A stretch of 60,392 nucleotides of DNA. Origin: Bacteroidaceae bacterium (GTDB lineage: Bacteria; Bacteroidota; Bacteroidia; Bacteroidales; Bacteroidaceae). Made by a program: the position numbers and the translations under genes. Below, one piece after another: positions 25,131 to 35,352 of the stretch. Each line of letters opens with the position of its first letter. Positions within the stretch are counted from its first letter, which is position 1. The DNA lies in assembly GCA_024401055.1 (NCBI GenBank), contig JAKSLT010000003.1, positions 1 to 60,392 of the forward strand. Reading direction: 5' to 3'. Under the pieces are notes generated by a model. The model searched no databases. It saw only the letters and a program-made list of their open reading frames with translations, and was not told the origin of the DNA.

Positions 25131-25247
25131 TTAACCCTGACGCATCTTGAACTTAGGGTTCTTCTTGTTAATCACAAACAGGCGGCCCTTGCGACGTACA
25201 ATCTTGCAGTCGGGGGTGCGCTTTTTGAGGGATGCTCTTGTTTTCAT
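25131..25247 (-). CDS. rpmJ: Ribosomal protein L36, zinc-ligand-poor form
   Basis: A 38-residue frame between infA and rpsM translates as [14 protein letters not shown]..., ending [10 protein letters not shown]. Length, position and the ..K.KxRQG end identify L36. The zinc-binding form has three Cys and one His, but here only C14 remains (positions 11, 27 and 33 are Thr, Asn and Lys), so it cannot bind zinc in the usual way. This suits S4 and S14 in the same cluster, which also lack zinc ligands. Confidence 0.93.
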   Translation of the reverse strand: MKTRASLKKRTPDCKIVRRKGRLFVINKKNPKFKMRQG

Positions 25248-25259
25248 TTTATTTTTTGT

Positions 25260-25478
25260 TTATTTGTAGCGATAGGAGATTCTGCCGTTGGTGAGGTCGT
25301 AGGGGCTCATTTCCACCTTGACCTTGTCGCCTGGCAGGATCTTGATGTAGTGCATACGCATCTTTCCGGAAATACCGGCACGGATGGTGTGGCCGTTCTC
25401 CAACTCTACACGGAACATGGCGTTGCTCAGGGCTTCTACCACGGTGCCGTCTTGCTCAATGGCGTTTTGCTTTGACAT
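25260..25478 (-). CDS. infA: Translation initiation factor IF-1
   Basis: A 72-residue OB-fold protein, the standard length, with [20 protein letters not shown] and [18 protein letters not shown]. It occupies the A site during initiation. Between map and rpmJ. Confidence 0.97.
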   Translation of the reverse strand: MSKQNAIEQDGTVVEALSNAMFRVELENGHTIRAGISGKMRMHYIKILPGDKVKVEMSPYDLTNGRISYRYK

Positions 25479-25487
25479 ATTCTTTTT

Positions 25488-26282
25488 TTAATATTGTTTT
25501 CCTTCAATGCGTTCTATCTCTTCGAAAGAGGAGAGGATGTCTGCCTTGCCGTTGTGGATGGCTATGCTGTGCTCGAAATGGGCGGCGGGCTTGCCGTCGC
25601 GGGTGGTGATGCTCCATTTGTCGGAGAGCATGGCTACCTCGCGGCTGCCCATGGTTATCATGGGCTCGATGGCGATGCAGAGTCCGTTCTTGATTTGCTT
25701 TCCTGCTCCGCGCTTGCCGTAGTTGGGCACTGCGGGGTCTTCGTGCATCTCGCGGCCCACACCGTGGCCTACGAACTCTCTGACTACGCCGTAGCCTTGT
25801 GCTTCGCAATGCTGCTGCACGGCAAAACCTATGTCGCCGATACGGCGACCGGGGAGTGCCGTCTCGATGCCCTTATAGAGGGCTTCTTTCGTGGTTTTCA
25901 GCAGCTGGCGCACTTCTGCTTTGACTTCGCCCACGCAGAACGTGTAGCAAGAATCGCCGCAGAAGCCTTCCAGACAGGCTCCGCAATCTACTGACAGAAT
26001 GTCGCCGTCGCGAAGTTCGCGGGCATCGGGCACGCCGTGCACCACGATGTTGTTGACGGAGGCACAGATGCTGGCGGGAAACTCGGGGCCGTAAGGATTG
26101 GGGAATCCCTTGAACACGGGCGTGCCGCCATTGTCCCGGATAACCTGCTCAGCCAAGGTGTCCAGCGCGAGCGTCGTGACACCTGGCTTGAGCTGGCGGG
26201 CTATCTCGGTGAGCGTCTGGCTTACCAACAGGTTGGCGCGGCGCAGAAGCTCTATCTCATCTTCTGTCTTGAGATATATCAT
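25488..26282 (-). CDS. map: Methionine aminopeptidase, type I
   Basis: The 264-residue enzyme removes the initiator methionine from new proteins. The two-metal site is visible: Asp in VDCGA, Asp in CGDSC, His in GHGVGREMHEDP, Glu in AIEPMITMG and Glu in HFEHSIAI. Nine bp before infA and 24 bp after secY, the common Bacteroidetes order secY-map-infA. Confidence 0.97.
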   Translation of the reverse strand: MIYLKTEDEIELLRRANLLVSQTLTEIARQLKPGVTTLALDTLAEQVIRDNGGTPVFKGFPNPYGPEFPASICASVNNIVVHGVPDARELRDGDILSVDCGACLEGFCGDSCYTFCVGEVKAEVRQLLKTTKEALYKGIETALPGRRIGDIGFAVQQHCEAQGYGVVREFVGHGVGREMHEDPAVPNYGKRGAGKQIKNGLCIAIEPMITMGSREVAMLSDKWSITTRDGKPAAHFEHSIAIHNGKADILSSFEEIERIEGKQY

Positions 26283-26306
26283 TGTGTGAAAAGACCTCGG
26301 CTTCGC

Positions 26307-27635
26307 TTAGCCGCGGTTATTACGAACATGACCGGCGTTGAGCAGACCATCGTAGTGGCGCACGAGCAGGTGGCTCTCAATCTGCTGCAGGGTGTCGAGG
26401 ACTACGCCCACAAGAATGAGGAGGCTGGTGCCGCCGAAGAACTGTGCAAAGCCCTGCTTGATGCCGAAGATGCCGGCGAAGGCAGGCAGGATGGCGATGA
26501 GAGCGATGAACAGGGAGCCAGGGAACGTGATGTGAGACATAACGTTATCCAGGAAATCGGCGGTTTCCTTACCGGGCTTGACGCCGGGGATGAAACCGTT
26601 GTTGCGCTTCATGTCTTCGGCCATCTGAACGGGGTTCATGGTGATGGCGGTGTAGAAGTACGTGAACGCGATGATGAGGACAACGAAAATGGCGTTGTAG
26701 AGTACACTCGTGTGATCCATAAGCTGTGTCATTACCCAACTGTGGCTGCCGCTCATGTTGGCGAGAGTCAGGGGTATGAACATGATGGCCTGGGCGAAGA
26801 TGATAGGCATTACGTTGGCAGCGAAGAGCTTCAGGGGGATGTACTGACGTGCACCGCCGATCTGACGACCGCCTTCGATGCGCTTGGCGTACTGCACGGG
26901 CACCTTGCGGACGGCCTTGACCAGAATGATGGCGAGGGCCATCACGAAGAGAAGGGCGATAACCTCAAAGAGGAACTTCACAAGGCCGCCGCCTTCTGCG
27001 CTATAGAGGGCAGAGGTCAGTTCCTCACCCAGAGCGGAAGGCATGCGTGCGATGATACCAATCATAATGATCATGGAGACGCCGTTGCCTATGCCCTTGT
27101 CGGTGATGCGCTCACCGAGCCAAAGGATAAACATACTGCCGGCTGCCAGAATGACGGTGCTGGAGAGCATGAACAGGAATCCGTCGCCTACCATGAAGGC
27201 TCCCGTGCCCTGTGTCTGGGCATGGAGGTTAATCATGTAGGTGGGAGCCTGGAAGAGGAGGATGAACACTGTCAGCCAGCGTGTGTACTGGTTGATCTTG
27301 CGTCGTCCGCTCTCGCCCTCGCGCTGCATTTTCTGGAAATACGGCACGGCGACTGCCAGGAGCTGAATCACAATCGAGGCTGAAATGTAAGGCATGATTC
27401 CCAGTGCGAAAACAGAGGCATTGGAGAATGCACCACCAGAGAACATGTTCAGCAAGGACATCAGGCCTTCGCTAGTCTGCGACTGCAGACGCTCTAGGCC
27501 TGCGGGGTCAATACCGGGAAGCACCACAAAGGAGCCGAAACGGTAGATGGCTATAAAGCCAATCGTAATAAGGATGCGCATACGCAAATCCTCAATACGC
27601 CAAATGTTCTTGATAGTCTCGATTATCTTCTTCAT
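26307..27635 (-). CDS. secY: Protein translocase subunit SecY
   Basis: The 442-residue inner-membrane protein has ten predicted helices and forms the channel of the Sec translocase with SecE and SecG. Recognisable segments include FGSFVVLPGIDPAGL near the first helix and FIPGVKPGKETADFL in the cytoplasmic part. 21 bp after rplO. Confidence 0.97.
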   Translation of the reverse strand: MKKIIETIKNIWRIEDLRMRILITIGFIAIYRFGSFVVLPGIDPAGLERLQSQTSEGLMSLLNMFSGGAFSNASVFALGIMPYISASIVIQLLAVAVPYFQKMQREGESGRRKINQYTRWLTVFILLFQAPTYMINLHAQTQGTGAFMVGDGFLFMLSSTVILAAGSMFILWLGERITDKGIGNGVSMIIMIGIIARMPSALGEELTSALYSAEGGGLVKFLFEVIALLFVMALAIILVKAVRKVPVQYAKRIEGGRQIGGARQYIPLKLFAANVMPIIFAQAIMFIPLTLANMSGSHSWVMTQLMDHTSVLYNAIFVVLIIAFTYFYTAITMNPVQMAEDMKRNNGFIPGVKPGKETADFLDNVMSHITFPGSLFIALIAILPAFAGIFGIKQGFAQFFGGTSLLILVGVVLDTLQQIESHLLVRHYDGLLNAGHVRNNRG

Positions 27636-27656
27636 TGTAGTAAGGTGTAAAGAAGG

Positions 27657-28103
27657 TTAGAGTTTTGTTGCGGTGCCACCGGCGGCGGTAATGGCTTCCT
27701 CGGCCTTCTTGGAGAAGGCGTGGGCTTCCACTTCGAGCTTGGCGGTGAGCTTGCCGTTGCCAAGAATCTTCACGAGAGCACTCTTCTTAATGAAGCCAGC
27801 AGCAACGAGTTCGGCGATGCCGATCTTCTCCAGGCTCTTGGCCTGGGCGAGTGCTTCAAGGACGCTAAGGTTGATACCCTTATATTCAACACGGTTGATA
27901 TTCTTGAAACCATGCTTAGGCAGACGGCGCTGAAGGGGCATCTGACCACCTTCGAAACCAATCTTCTTGCTATAGCCGGAGCGCTGCTTGGCACCCTTGT
28001 GACCGCGGGTAGAGGTACCGCCCATGCCGGAGCCGGGGCCGCGACCAATACGCTTGCGGGAGGATACGGAGCCTGCAGCAGGCTGTAAGGTATTTAATTT
28101 CAT
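27657..28103 (-). CDS. rplO: Ribosomal protein L15
   Basis: A 148-residue late-assembling 50S protein. The Gly/Arg-rich N-terminus (RKRIGRGPGSGMGGTSTRGH, GAKQRSGYSKK) reaches into 23S rRNA. 22 bp after rpmD. Confidence 0.98.
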   Translation of the reverse strand: MKLNTLQPAAGSVSSRKRIGRGPGSGMGGTSTRGHKGAKQRSGYSKKIGFEGGQMPLQRRLPKHGFKNINRVEYKGINLSVLEALAQAKSLEKIGIAELVAAGFIKKSALVKILGNGKLTAKLEVEAHAFSKKAEEAITAAGGTATKL

Positions 28104-28125
28104 AATGCAGATTTCTGTTTAAGGA

Positions 28126-28302
28126 TTATTCTGTTACGGTTACCAAGTGAGCTACCTTGCGGATCATACCGCGGAGTACAGGGCTGTCCTCCTTTTCAAC
28201 AGTATGATACAACTTGGTCAGGCCAAGTGCGTCAAGAGTACGCTTCTGGTCTTTGGGAGCGTGGATGCGGCTCCTTGTTTGCTGAATTTTGATAGTTGCC
28301 AT
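28126..28302 (-). CDS. rpmD: Ribosomal protein L30
   Basis: A 58-residue frame between rpsE and rplO begins MATIKIQQTRSRIHAPKDQK and ends KVAHLVTVTE. Size, position and the TL..LGL..L pattern (RTLDALGLTKL) identify L30, a small ferredoxin-like 50S protein. Confidence 0.95.
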   Translation of the reverse strand: MATIKIQQTRSRIHAPKDQKRTLDALGLTKLYHTVEKEDSPVLRGMIRKVAHLVTVTE

Positions 28303-28320
28303 AATTGTTGAAATTTATTA

Positions 28321-28827
28321 TTAGCCACGGAATACTTTCTCTATGCTGATGCCACGCTGCTCAGCCACCTGGCGAGCGTCGCGCATTTCGCTGAGGGCCT
28401 TGATGGTGGCCTTCACGAGGTTGTGGGCGTTGGAACTGCCCTTACTCTTGGCAAGGACGTCCTTGATGCCTACGCTCTCGAGGACGGCACGCATGGCGCC
28501 GCCGGCTACCACGCCGGTACCTTCAGAGGCAGGGAGGAGGAGCACCTCAGCACCGCCATACTTGGCAATCTGCTTGTGAGGCACTGTACCGTTGATAACG
28601 GGGACTTTTACTAAATTCTTCTTTGCGGACTCTACGCCTTTGGCGATGGCGGCGGTAACTTCGCCAGCCTTACCCAGGCCTGTACCGATGACACCCTTAC
28701 CGTCACCTACTACTACAATAGCAGCAAAAGTGAAAGTACGGCCACCCTTGGTAACTTTGGTCACGCGATTGATAGCAACCAGTCTATCTTTTAATTCTTC
28801 GCTGTTTACGTTTACTCTGTTTGCCAT
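28321..28827 (-). CDS. rpsE: Ribosomal protein S5
   Basis: A 168-residue 30S protein near the decoding centre and mRNA entry. The signature [21 protein letters not shown] and the second domain ([20 protein letters not shown]) are intact. 18 bp before rpmD, 6 bp after rplR. Confidence 0.98.
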   Translation of the reverse strand: MANRVNVNSEELKDRLVAINRVTKVTKGGRTFTFAAIVVVGDGKGVIGTGLGKAGEVTAAIAKGVESAKKNLVKVPVINGTVPHKQIAKYGGAEVLLLPASEGTGVVAGGAMRAVLESVGIKDVLAKSKGSSNAHNLVKATIKALSEMRDARQVAEQRGISIEKVFRG

Positions 28828-28833
28828 AATCTT

Positions 28834-29178
28834 TTAGAATTTAAGACCCCCTTTGCGGGCTCCGTCAGCAACTTCTTTAACACGGCCGTGATAGAGGTAA
28901 CCGTTACGATCGAATACTACGGTCGTGATGCCGGCCTCTATGGCCTTCTGAGCAATAGCTTCACCCACCTTGGCGGCCTGCTCCTTCTTGGGCATAGTCT
29001 CCATACCCAGACTGGAAGCGGCGACAAGCGTGGTGGCAGTCTCGTCATTGATAATCTGAACGTAAATCTGCTTATTGCTTCTGAACACGCTCATGCGGGG
29101 ACGCTCAGCGGTGCCAGAAATCTTATTGCGAACGCGAAATTTAATCTTTGCGCGACGCTGTTCTTTTTGCTTTGTCAT
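28834..29178 (-). CDS. rplR: Ribosomal protein L18
   Basis: A 114-residue 5S rRNA-binding protein with [20 protein letters not shown] and [20 protein letters not shown]. With L5 it places 5S rRNA in the central protuberance. 18 bp after rplF. Confidence 0.98.
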   Translation of the reverse strand: MTKQKEQRRAKIKFRVRNKISGTAERPRMSVFRSNKQIYVQIINDETATTLVAASSLGMETMPKKEQAAKVGEAIAQKAIEAGITTVVFDRNGYLYHGRVKEVADGARKGGLKF

Positions 29179-29196
29179 AATCTTACGGTATTAAAC

Positions 29197-29763
29197 TTAT
29201 TTAGCACCTGCGGACTTACCGCTCTTACGACGAATCTGCTCGCCGATATAGAGGATACCCTTGCCCTTATAAGGTTCAGGCTTGCGGAAAGAACGGATCT
29301 TGCTGCAAACCATGCCGAGGAGCTGCTTATCGGCGCTCTCAAGGCAGATGTAAGGGTTCTGGTTACGCTCCATTTTGGTGGTAACGGTGATTTCTTTAGG
29401 AAGCTGGACTACGATGGGGTGAGTGTAACCGAGCGTGAAGGTTATCAGGTTGCCCTGATTCTCTACGCGGTAACCTACGCCTACGAGTTCCATTTCCTTC
29501 TTGTAACCTTCGCTCACGCCGACAACCATGTTGTTGACAAGGGCACGATACAGACCGTGGAAGGCCTGCTTCTGCTTCTGGGCAACTTCACTGTTCTCGT
29601 CGATGGCGAATTTTACCTGACCGTCTTCGATTGTGACAACGATGGAAGGATCAACAGCTTGGCTAAGCTCACCCTTCGGACCTTTGACGGTCACTACATT
29701 ATCCTGGACGTTAACCGTAACGCCGGCAGGAATGTTAATCGGCAATTTACCAATTCTTGACAT
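29197..29763 (-). CDS. rplF: Ribosomal protein L6
   Basis: A 188-residue two-domain protein near the GTPase-associated centre. It starts MSRIGKLPINIPAGVTV and has the C-terminal signature PEPYKGKGILYIGE. 15 bp after rpsH. Confidence 0.98.
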   Translation of the reverse strand: MSRIGKLPINIPAGVTVNVQDNVVTVKGPKGELSQAVDPSIVVTIEDGQVKFAIDENSEVAQKQKQAFHGLYRALVNNMVVGVSEGYKKEMELVGVGYRVENQGNLITFTLGYTHPIVVQLPKEITVTTKMERNQNPYICLESADKQLLGMVCSKIRSFRKPEPYKGKGILYIGEQIRRKSGKSAGAK

Positions 29764-29778
29764 TCTGTGTTCCTCCTA

Positions 29779-30174
29779 TTAATAAACGTAGCAAAGAACT
29801 TCACCGCCGATCTTGAGCTCGGCAGCCTCTTTGTCAGTCATTACACCTTTGGACGTGGAGATAATGGCTATACCCAGTCCGTTAATTACGCGGGGCATAT
29901 CACGATAGCCGGTGTACTTGCGGAGACCGGGGGTAGAGACGCGGGTCAGGTTCTTGATAGCATTAACCTTGGTCTGAGGATTGTACTTCAGAGCAATCTT
30001 AATGGTACCCTGAGGGCCGTCTTCCTCGAACTTGTAGTTGAGGATGTAGCCCTTTTCAAAAAGGATTTTGGTGATGTCCTTCTTCAAATTTGACGCGGGC
30101 ACTTCCACTACACGGTGCTTGGCCATGATAGCGTTGCGCAGACGGGTCAAATAATCTGCTATAGGATCTGTCAT
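29779..30174 (-). CDS. rpsH: Ribosomal protein S8
   Basis: A 131-residue 16S-binding protein, starting MTDPIADYLTRLRNAIMAKH. In E. coli it represses the spc operon by binding the L5 message. The C-terminal signature GIAIISTSKGVMTDKEA is present. The 77-bp gap to rpsN is the longest in this part of the cluster, with nothing recognised in it. Confidence 0.98.
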   Translation of the reverse strand: MTDPIADYLTRLRNAIMAKHRVVEVPASNLKKDITKILFEKGYILNYKFEEDGPQGTIKIALKYNPQTKVNAIKNLTRVSTPGLRKYTGYRDMPRVINGLGIAIISTSKGVMTDKEAAELKIGGEVLCYVY

Positions 30175-30251
30175 TTGTTAATAAAGTTTTTAATTAATCG
30201 GGACTGTCCCGACAATATTAAATAAAGTGAACTGTGTGTGTTACTCTTAGT

Positions 30252-30554
30252 TTACCAGCTGGCCTTGCGTACGCCGGGGATGAGGCCCTGAGAGGCCATC
30301 TCGCGGAACTGGATACGGCTCAGACCGAACTGACGGATGTAACCCTTGGGACGACCCGTGAGCTTGCAGCGGTTGTGCAGGCGGATGGGGTTAGCATTGC
30401 GGGGTATCTTCTGGAGCTTACGAGCAGCCTCGTAGGCTTCAACGGGATCCTCGCTCTTGTTAACGATTTCCTTCAGGGCAGCACGCTTAGCGGCATACTT
30501 GGCTACCAGGCGGGCACGCTTTACTTCGCGTGCCTTCATTGACTCTTTTGCCAT
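30252..30554 (-). CDS. rpsN: Ribosomal protein S14, zinc-free form
   Basis: A 100-residue long-type S14 without the CxxC pairs of the short zinc form; one Cys remains in [17 protein letters not shown]. It ends [10 protein letters not shown]. Works in the 30S head. 6 bp after rplE. Confidence 0.98.
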   Translation of the reverse strand: MAKESMKAREVKRARLVAKYAAKRAALKEIVNKSEDPVEAYEAARKLQKIPRNANPIRLHNRCKLTGRPKGYIRQFGLSRIQFREMASQGLIPGVRKASW

Positions 30555-30560
30555 GTCGTA

Positions 30561-31118
30561 TTAGTTGTTTTTAGCGTTCTTAAAAGGTAATCCGAATTCC
30601 TTGAGCAGAGCGTAGCCTTCCTCATCCGTCTTGGCGGTGGTGACGAAGGTGATGTTCATACCCAGCAGACGATCGATAGCGTCGATGTTGATTTCAGGGA
30701 AGATTATCTGTTCCTGAATACCGAGGGTGTAGTTACCGCGGCCGTCAAACTTGCTCTCGATACCCTTGAAGTCACGGATACGGGGCAGGGCGACGCGCAC
30801 GAGTTTCTCGAGGAACTCATACATGCGCTCACGACGCAGGGTTACCATGACGCCGATAGGCATCTTCTTACGGAGTTTGAACTGGGCAACGTCCTTCTTG
30901 GACATCGTTGCAACGGCCTTCTGGCCGGTGATAGCAGTAAGTTCGTTGATGGCCACCTCGATAATCTTCTTGTCGGCGGTAGCCATGCCGAGACCCTGAT
31001 TGATGACAATCTTCTTCAGGGCGGGAATCTGCATGGCAGACGAGTAGTTAAACTGCTTCTGAAGAGCCGGAGCGATGCGCTCGGCATATTCTTGCTTGAG
31101 TTGTGCTGTATTTGCCAT
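30561..31118 (-). CDS. rplE: Ribosomal protein L5
   Basis: A 185-residue 5S rRNA-binding protein with [16 protein letters not shown] and the P-site loop region ([18 protein letters not shown]). Its ATG overlaps the stop of rplX by one base (TAATG), suggesting translational coupling. Confidence 0.98.
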   Translation of the reverse strand: MANTAQLKQEYAERIAPALQKQFNYSSAMQIPALKKIVINQGLGMATADKKIIEVAINELTAITGQKAVATMSKKDVAQFKLRKKMPIGVMVTLRRERMYEFLEKLVRVALPRIRDFKGIESKFDGRGNYTLGIQEQIIFPEINIDAIDRLLGMNITFVTTAKTDEEGYALLKEFGLPFKNAKNN

Positions 31119-31438
31119 TACTTAATCTCCTCTCCTGATTTTTTAGCATAACGAACTAACTTACCCTCCTCATTGCGCTTGCGGCCAATGCGGGTGGGCT
31201 TGCCGGTCTTGGGATCTACCACATTCAGGTTGCTGATATGGATAGGAGCCTCGATTTCCACGAAACCGCCTTGAGGATTCTTGGCGCTGGGCTTCTGGCT
31301 CTTCTTGACCATGTTGACACCTTCCACTACGGCGCGCTGCTTCTCCACGAGCACGCGGGTCACTTTGCCCGTCTTGCCCTTGTTCTCGCCAGCGTTCACG
31401 TAAACGGTGTCGCCTTTCTTAATATGTAATTTTGCCAT
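31118..31438 (-). CDS. rplX: Ribosomal protein L24
   Basis: A 106-residue assembly initiator of 50S with a KOW motif ([20 protein letters not shown]). Coupled to rplE by a one-base overlap. Confidence 0.98.
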   Translation of the reverse strand: MAKLHIKKGDTVYVNAGENKGKTGKVTRVLVEKQRAVVEGVNMVKKSQKPSAKNPQGGFVEIEAPIHISNLNVVDPKTGKPTRIGRKRNEEGKLVRYAKKSGEEIK

Positions 31439-31459
31439 TACTTTGTCTCTTTTTTTAGA

Positions 31460-31825
31460 TTAAAGTACTTCGGGTGCGAGTGAAACGACCTTCATATTGA
31501 CGGCGCGGAGTTCGCGAGCCACGGGGCCGAAGATACGGCTGCCGCGGAGTTCACCTGCATTGTTGAGCAGTACACAGGCATTGTCGTCGAAACGGATGTA
31601 GGAACCGTCGGCGCGACGGATTTCCTTCTTCGTGCGAACGATCAGAGCCTTAGATACGGCACCCTTCTTGATTTCACTGGACGGAATGACGTTCTTTACA
31701 GAAACTACAATCACGTCGCCCACAGAGGCGTAACGACGCCTTGTGCCACCGAGCACGCGGATGCAGAGGCACTCGCGGGCACCGCTGTTATCAGCTACGG
31801 TTAATCTGGATTCTGTCTGTATCAT
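31460..31825 (-). CDS. rplN: Ribosomal protein L14
   Basis: A 121-residue protein at the subunit interface. It starts [20 protein letters not shown] and has [20 protein letters not shown] at the end. Confidence 0.98.
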   Translation of the reverse strand: MIQTESRLTVADNSGARECLCIRVLGGTRRRYASVGDVIVVSVKNVIPSSEIKKGAVSKALIVRTKKEIRRADGSYIRFDDNACVLLNNAGELRGSRIFGPVARELRAVNMKVVSLAPEVL

Positions 31826-31827
31826 TT

Positions 31828-32085
31828 TTACTTAGCTCTTTCTACGATTTCTACTACTCTCCAGCGCTTGGTCTTGCTCAGAGGGCGAGTCTCCATGATG
31901 GCAACGGTGTCGCCTACATTGCACTCGTTCTTCTCATCGTGAGCATGATACTTCTTCGTCTTGGAGACAAACTTACCATAAATAGGGTGCTTTTCCTTGA
32001 ACTTAGCAGCGACGACAATGGTCTTGTCCATCTTGTTGCTAACTACAACACCCTGGCGGGTCTTTCTAAGATTTCTTTCTTCCAT
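31828..32085 (-). CDS. rpsQ: Ribosomal protein S17
   Basis: An 85-residue OB-fold protein, primary 16S binder. It starts [20 protein letters not shown] and has [20 protein letters not shown]. 2 bp before rplN. Confidence 0.98.
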   Translation of the reverse strand: MEERNLRKTRQGVVVSNKMDKTIVVAAKFKEKHPIYGKFVSKTKKYHAHDEKNECNVGDTVAIMETRPLSKTKRWRVVEIVERAK

Positions 32086-32093
32086 GTCGTAAA

Positions 32094-32288
32094 TTATTTG
32101 TTAAGTTCATATTCGCGGAGCACAGTCTTCAGCTGGGCAATCGTACGACGCGCGGCCTTAATCTGTGCAGGGTTCTCCAGGGGAGATACGCTGTGGTTGA
32201 GGAGGAGCTGCTGATACTTGGCTACCTCGGTCTCAACGCGCTCTGCCAGTTCGTTGGCAGGGATTTGACGGATTTCTGCAATTTTCAT
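32094..32288 (-). CDS. rpmC: Ribosomal protein L29
   Basis: A 64-residue two-helix protein at the tunnel exit. Family pattern [20 protein letters not shown]. 2 bp after rplP. Confidence 0.97.
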   Translation of the reverse strand: MKIAEIRQIPANELAERVETEVAKYQQLLLNHSVSPLENPAQIKAARRTIAQLKTVLREYELNK

Positions 32289-32290
32289 AA

Positions 32291-32716
32291 TTAAGCGTTT
32301 TTGTCGTAGTCGTGTCTAACAATAAACTTGGTGGTCACAGGGAGTTTCTGTGCGGCCAGGCGGAGGGCTTCCTTAGCCACTTCGAAGGGCACGCCGTCAA
32401 TCTCGAAGATGATACGACCGGGAGTGATGGGGAATACATAACCCACGGGGTCACCCTTACCTTTACCCATACGTACGTCGGCAGGCTTCTTGGTAATGGG
32501 TTTGTCGGGGAAGATGCGAATCCAGCTCTGACCTTCACGCTGCATGTAACGGGTCATGGCTACACGGGCGGCCTCAATCTGGCGACCGGTAATCCAGTGC
32601 GTGTCAAGGCTCTTTATGCCGAAGCTACCGAAAGCCAGCTGGTTGCCGCGCTGGGCGTTACCCTTGCAGCGGCCTTTTTGCGGTCTGCGATATTTTGTTC
32701 TTTTAGGCTGTAACAT
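32291..32716 (-). CDS. rplP: Ribosomal protein L16
   Basis: A 141-residue protein near the A-site tRNA. It starts [20 protein letters not shown], with [20 protein letters not shown] and [14 protein letters not shown]. 13 bp after rpsC. Confidence 0.98.
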   Translation of the reverse strand: MLQPKRTKYRRPQKGRCKGNAQRGNQLAFGSFGIKSLDTHWITGRQIEAARVAMTRYMQREGQSWIRIFPDKPITKKPADVRMGKGKGDPVGYVFPITPGRIIFEIDGVPFEVAKEALRLAAQKLPVTTKFIVRHDYDKNA

Positions 32717-32729
32717 AACTAGAATTCAA

Positions 32730-33458
32730 TTAACGGTTGTTGTTTCTCTTGTTACGGAAACCACGTCCTCCGCGGCCATTTTCGGGGCGGCGTGTCTCCT
32801 TCTCAGGAGTGAAGTTAGGAGCAAGGTCCTTCTTGCCATACACCTCACCGCGGCAGATCCACACCTTGATGCCAAGGATACCTACCTTAGTGAGAGCCTC
32901 AGTCTGACAATAGTCGATGTCTGCGCGGAAAGTGTGCAGGGGAGTACGACCCTCCTTGAACATTTCGCTGCGGGCGATTTCAGCACCGTTCAGACGTCCG
33001 GAAATCTGGACCTTAATACCTTCTGCACCCATGCGCATCGTATTGGCAATAGCCATCTTGATAGCGCGGCGGTATGCAATCTTACCCTCCACCTGACGGG
33101 CGATGCTGCGACCAACGATCACAGCGTCAAGGTCGGGTTTCTTTATCTCGAAGATGTTGATCTGAACCTCCTTGTCGGTGATCTTCTTCAACTCTTCCTT
33201 GAGCTTGTCAACTTCCTGTCCACCCTTACCAATGATCAGACCGGGGCGAGAGGTGCACACGGTGATGGTAATGAGTTTGGGAGTGCGCTCGATAACAATA
33301 CGAGATACACTGGCTTTGGCAAGACGGGCGTCAAGGTACTTGCGGATTTTGGTATCCTCAAGAATGTTGTCGCCGAAGTTGCGGCCACCGTACCAATTCG
33401 AGTCCCAACCGCGGACGATGCCGAGGCGGTTACTTATCGGATTAACTTTTTGTCCCAT
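32730..33458 (-). CDS. rpsC: Ribosomal protein S3
   Basis: A 242-residue protein at the mRNA entry tunnel with a KH domain ([20 protein letters not shown]). The last 30 residues are an Arg/Gly/Asn-rich tail ([16 protein letters not shown]). 12 bp after rplV. Confidence 0.98.
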   Translation of the reverse strand: MGQKVNPISNRLGIVRGWDSNWYGGRNFGDNILEDTKIRKYLDARLAKASVSRIVIERTPKLITITVCTSRPGLIIGKGGQEVDKLKEELKKITDKEVQINIFEIKKPDLDAVIVGRSIARQVEGKIAYRRAIKMAIANTMRMGAEGIKVQISGRLNGAEIARSEMFKEGRTPLHTFRADIDYCQTEALTKVGILGIKVWICRGEVYGKKDLAPNFTPEKETRRPENGRGGRGFRNKRNNNR

Positions 33459-33470
33459 TCTTTTTACTTT

Positions 33471-33869
33471 TTAATCATTAGTCTTGGTGTCAACGAACAC
33501 GGTCACGTGGTTCGAGCGCTTGCGGATTCTGTAGCCGCGGCCCTGAGGTGCAGGGCGCATACGCTTCAGCGTAGCACCTTCGTCCACGAAGATCTTAGTT
33601 ACGAACAGTTCGCCTTCATCAGCCTTGCGGTCGTTTTTCACTTCCCAGTTGGCGATGGCAGAGCGAAGCAGTTTCTCGAGGTCAATAGAAGCGGCCTTCT
33701 TGCTGAAATGCAAGGTAGCCAGTGCGCGGTTCACTTCCATGCCGCGGACCAGGTCAGCGACGTAGCGCATCTTGCGGGGGGAAGTGGGCACGTTGCGCAG
33801 AACGGCGATGTTCTGCGTCTTGCGGGCTTCTTTTCTAGCTTGAGCAGCTATTCTTTTTCTTGCTCCCAT
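33471..33869 (-). CDS. rplV: Ribosomal protein L22
   Basis: A 132-residue protein whose long loop lines the exit tunnel, where macrolide-resistance changes arise in other bacteria. Family segments [17 protein letters not shown] and [20 protein letters not shown]. 50 bp after rpsS. Confidence 0.98.
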   Translation of the reverse strand: MGARKRIAAQARKEARKTQNIAVLRNVPTSPRKMRYVADLVRGMEVNRALATLHFSKKAASIDLEKLLRSAIANWEVKNDRKADEGELFVTKIFVDEGATLKRMRPAPQGRGYRIRKRSNHVTVFVDTKTND

Positions 33870-33919
33870 TATTAATTACTTTTTTTTAATTCTGGATTGA
33901 TTGAGCCTGTGAGCGAAGA

Positions 33920-34189
33920 TTACTTCTTCTTCTGACCGGCGTGGCCGCCGAACTTGCGGGTGGGTGCGAACTCGCCCAGCTTGTGGCCGACCATATTCTC
34001 GGTTACATACACAGGAATGAACTTGTTACCGTTGTGCACTGCAATGGTGTGACCCACGAAGTCGGGGCTGATCATTGAAGCGCGGGCCCATGTCTTTACA
34101 ACGTTCTTCTTGCCGCTTTCGTTCATGGCAAGCACCTTCTTTTCAAGGCTGACAGCGATGTAGGGACCTTTTTTAAGTGAACGACTCAT
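33920..34189 (-). CDS. rpsS: Ribosomal protein S19
   Basis: An 89-residue 30S head protein. It starts [20 protein letters not shown] and ends with [20 protein letters not shown], the family signature. Confidence 0.98.
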   Translation of the reverse strand: MSRSLKKGPYIAVSLEKKVLAMNESGKKNVVKTWARASMISPDFVGHTIAVHNGNKFIPVYVTENMVGHKLGEFAPTRKFGGHAGQKKK

Positions 34190-34215
34190 AGTCTTGTGAT
34201 TCTTTTAGTACTTAA

Positions 34216-35040
34216 TTACTTTTTGCGTCTCTCGATGATGTACTTGTTGCTCTGCTTCTTCGGGGCGCGAGTCTTCAGGCCCTTAGCGTAGAGGCCCTTG
34301 CGGCTACGGGGATGGCCACCGCTCTGACGGCCTTCACCACCACCCATGGGGTGATCTACAGGGTTCATGACAACACCACGGTTGTGGGGACGGCGGCCCA
34401 TCCAGCGGCTGCGTCCGGCCTTGCCGGAGCTTTCGAGGGCGTGGTCGCTGTTGCCTACACTGCCTACCGTGGCTTTGCAAGCACTAAGAATCTGGCGGGT
34501 CTCACCGGAAGGAAGCTTGATGATGCAATACTTGCCTTCGCGGCTCGTCAGCTGGGCGAAGTTACCGGCACTGCGCACGAGCAGGGCACCCTGACCGGGG
34601 CGAAGCTCAATGTTGTGAATCACGGTACCTACGGGGATGTTCTGCAGGGGCAGGGCATTACCGATTTCGGGAGCTGCCTCGGCGCCGGACATCAGCTGGT
34701 CGCCAACTTTCAATCCATTAGGAGCGATAATGTAACGCTTTTCACCGTCAGCGTAGTAAAGAAGGGCGATGCGGGCGGAACGGTTAGGATCATACTCGAT
34801 CGTCTTTACGACTGCGGGAACACCATCTTTCTCTCGCTTGAAGTCGATGAAGCGGAACTTGCGCTTGTGACCACCGCCGAGATAACGCATAGTCATCTTG
34901 CCGACGTTGTTACGGCCGCCAGTGCTCATCTTACCAGTTACGAGAGATTTTTCAGGTACGGATGCAGTAATCTCTTCGAACGTACCTATAATCTTGTGTC
35001 TCTGGCCCGGTGTTGTGGGCTTAAATTTACGTACTGCCAT
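34216..35040 (-). CDS. rplB: Ribosomal protein L2
   Basis: A 274-residue protein next to the peptidyl transferase centre. Motifs: [33 protein letters not shown] (including the conserved His). 6 bp after rplW. Confidence 0.98.
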   Translation of the reverse strand: MAVRKFKPTTPGQRHKIIGTFEEITASVPEKSLVTGKMSTGGRNNVGKMTMRYLGGGHKRKFRFIDFKREKDGVPAVVKTIEYDPNRSARIALLYYADGEKRYIIAPNGLKVGDQLMSGAEAAPEIGNALPLQNIPVGTVIHNIELRPGQGALLVRSAGNFAQLTSREGKYCIIKLPSGETRQILSACKATVGSVGNSDHALESSGKAGRSRWMGRRPHNRGVVMNPVDHPMGGGEGRQSGGHPRSRKGLYAKGLKTRAPKKQSNKYIIERRKK

Positions 35041-35046
35041 TTTTAA

Positions 35047-35340
35047 TTATTGAATGTTACTGTAAAAGTCGATAGTTTCGCCGTCCTTGACGGTTACGAT
35101 TGCCTTCTTGAAAGCGTTGGTGCGACCCTTCAGGAGACCGGCACGGGTGTAGCGGCTCTTGTTCTTGCCGGCGTAAACCATAGTGTTCACGTCAACCACG
35201 GTCACATTGTATGTAGCTTCCACTTCTGCCTTAATCTGGAGCTTGTTAGCCTCAGGGCGCACGATGAAGCCGAACTTGTTCTGCTTCTCCGTGATGCTGG
35301 TCATCTTCTCGGTGATCAGGGGTTTTACTATGAATGCCAT
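35047..35340 (-). CDS. rplW: Ribosomal protein L23
   Basis: A 97-residue protein at the tunnel exit that docks trigger factor and SRP. It starts MAFIVKPLITEKMTSITEKQ. 12 bp after rplD. Confidence 0.97.
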   Translation of the reverse strand: MAFIVKPLITEKMTSITEKQNKFGFIVRPEANKLQIKAEVEATYNVTVVDVNTMVYAGKNKSRYTRAGLLKGRTNAFKKAIVTVKDGETIDFYSNIQ

Positions 35341-35352
35341 AATCTGATGTGC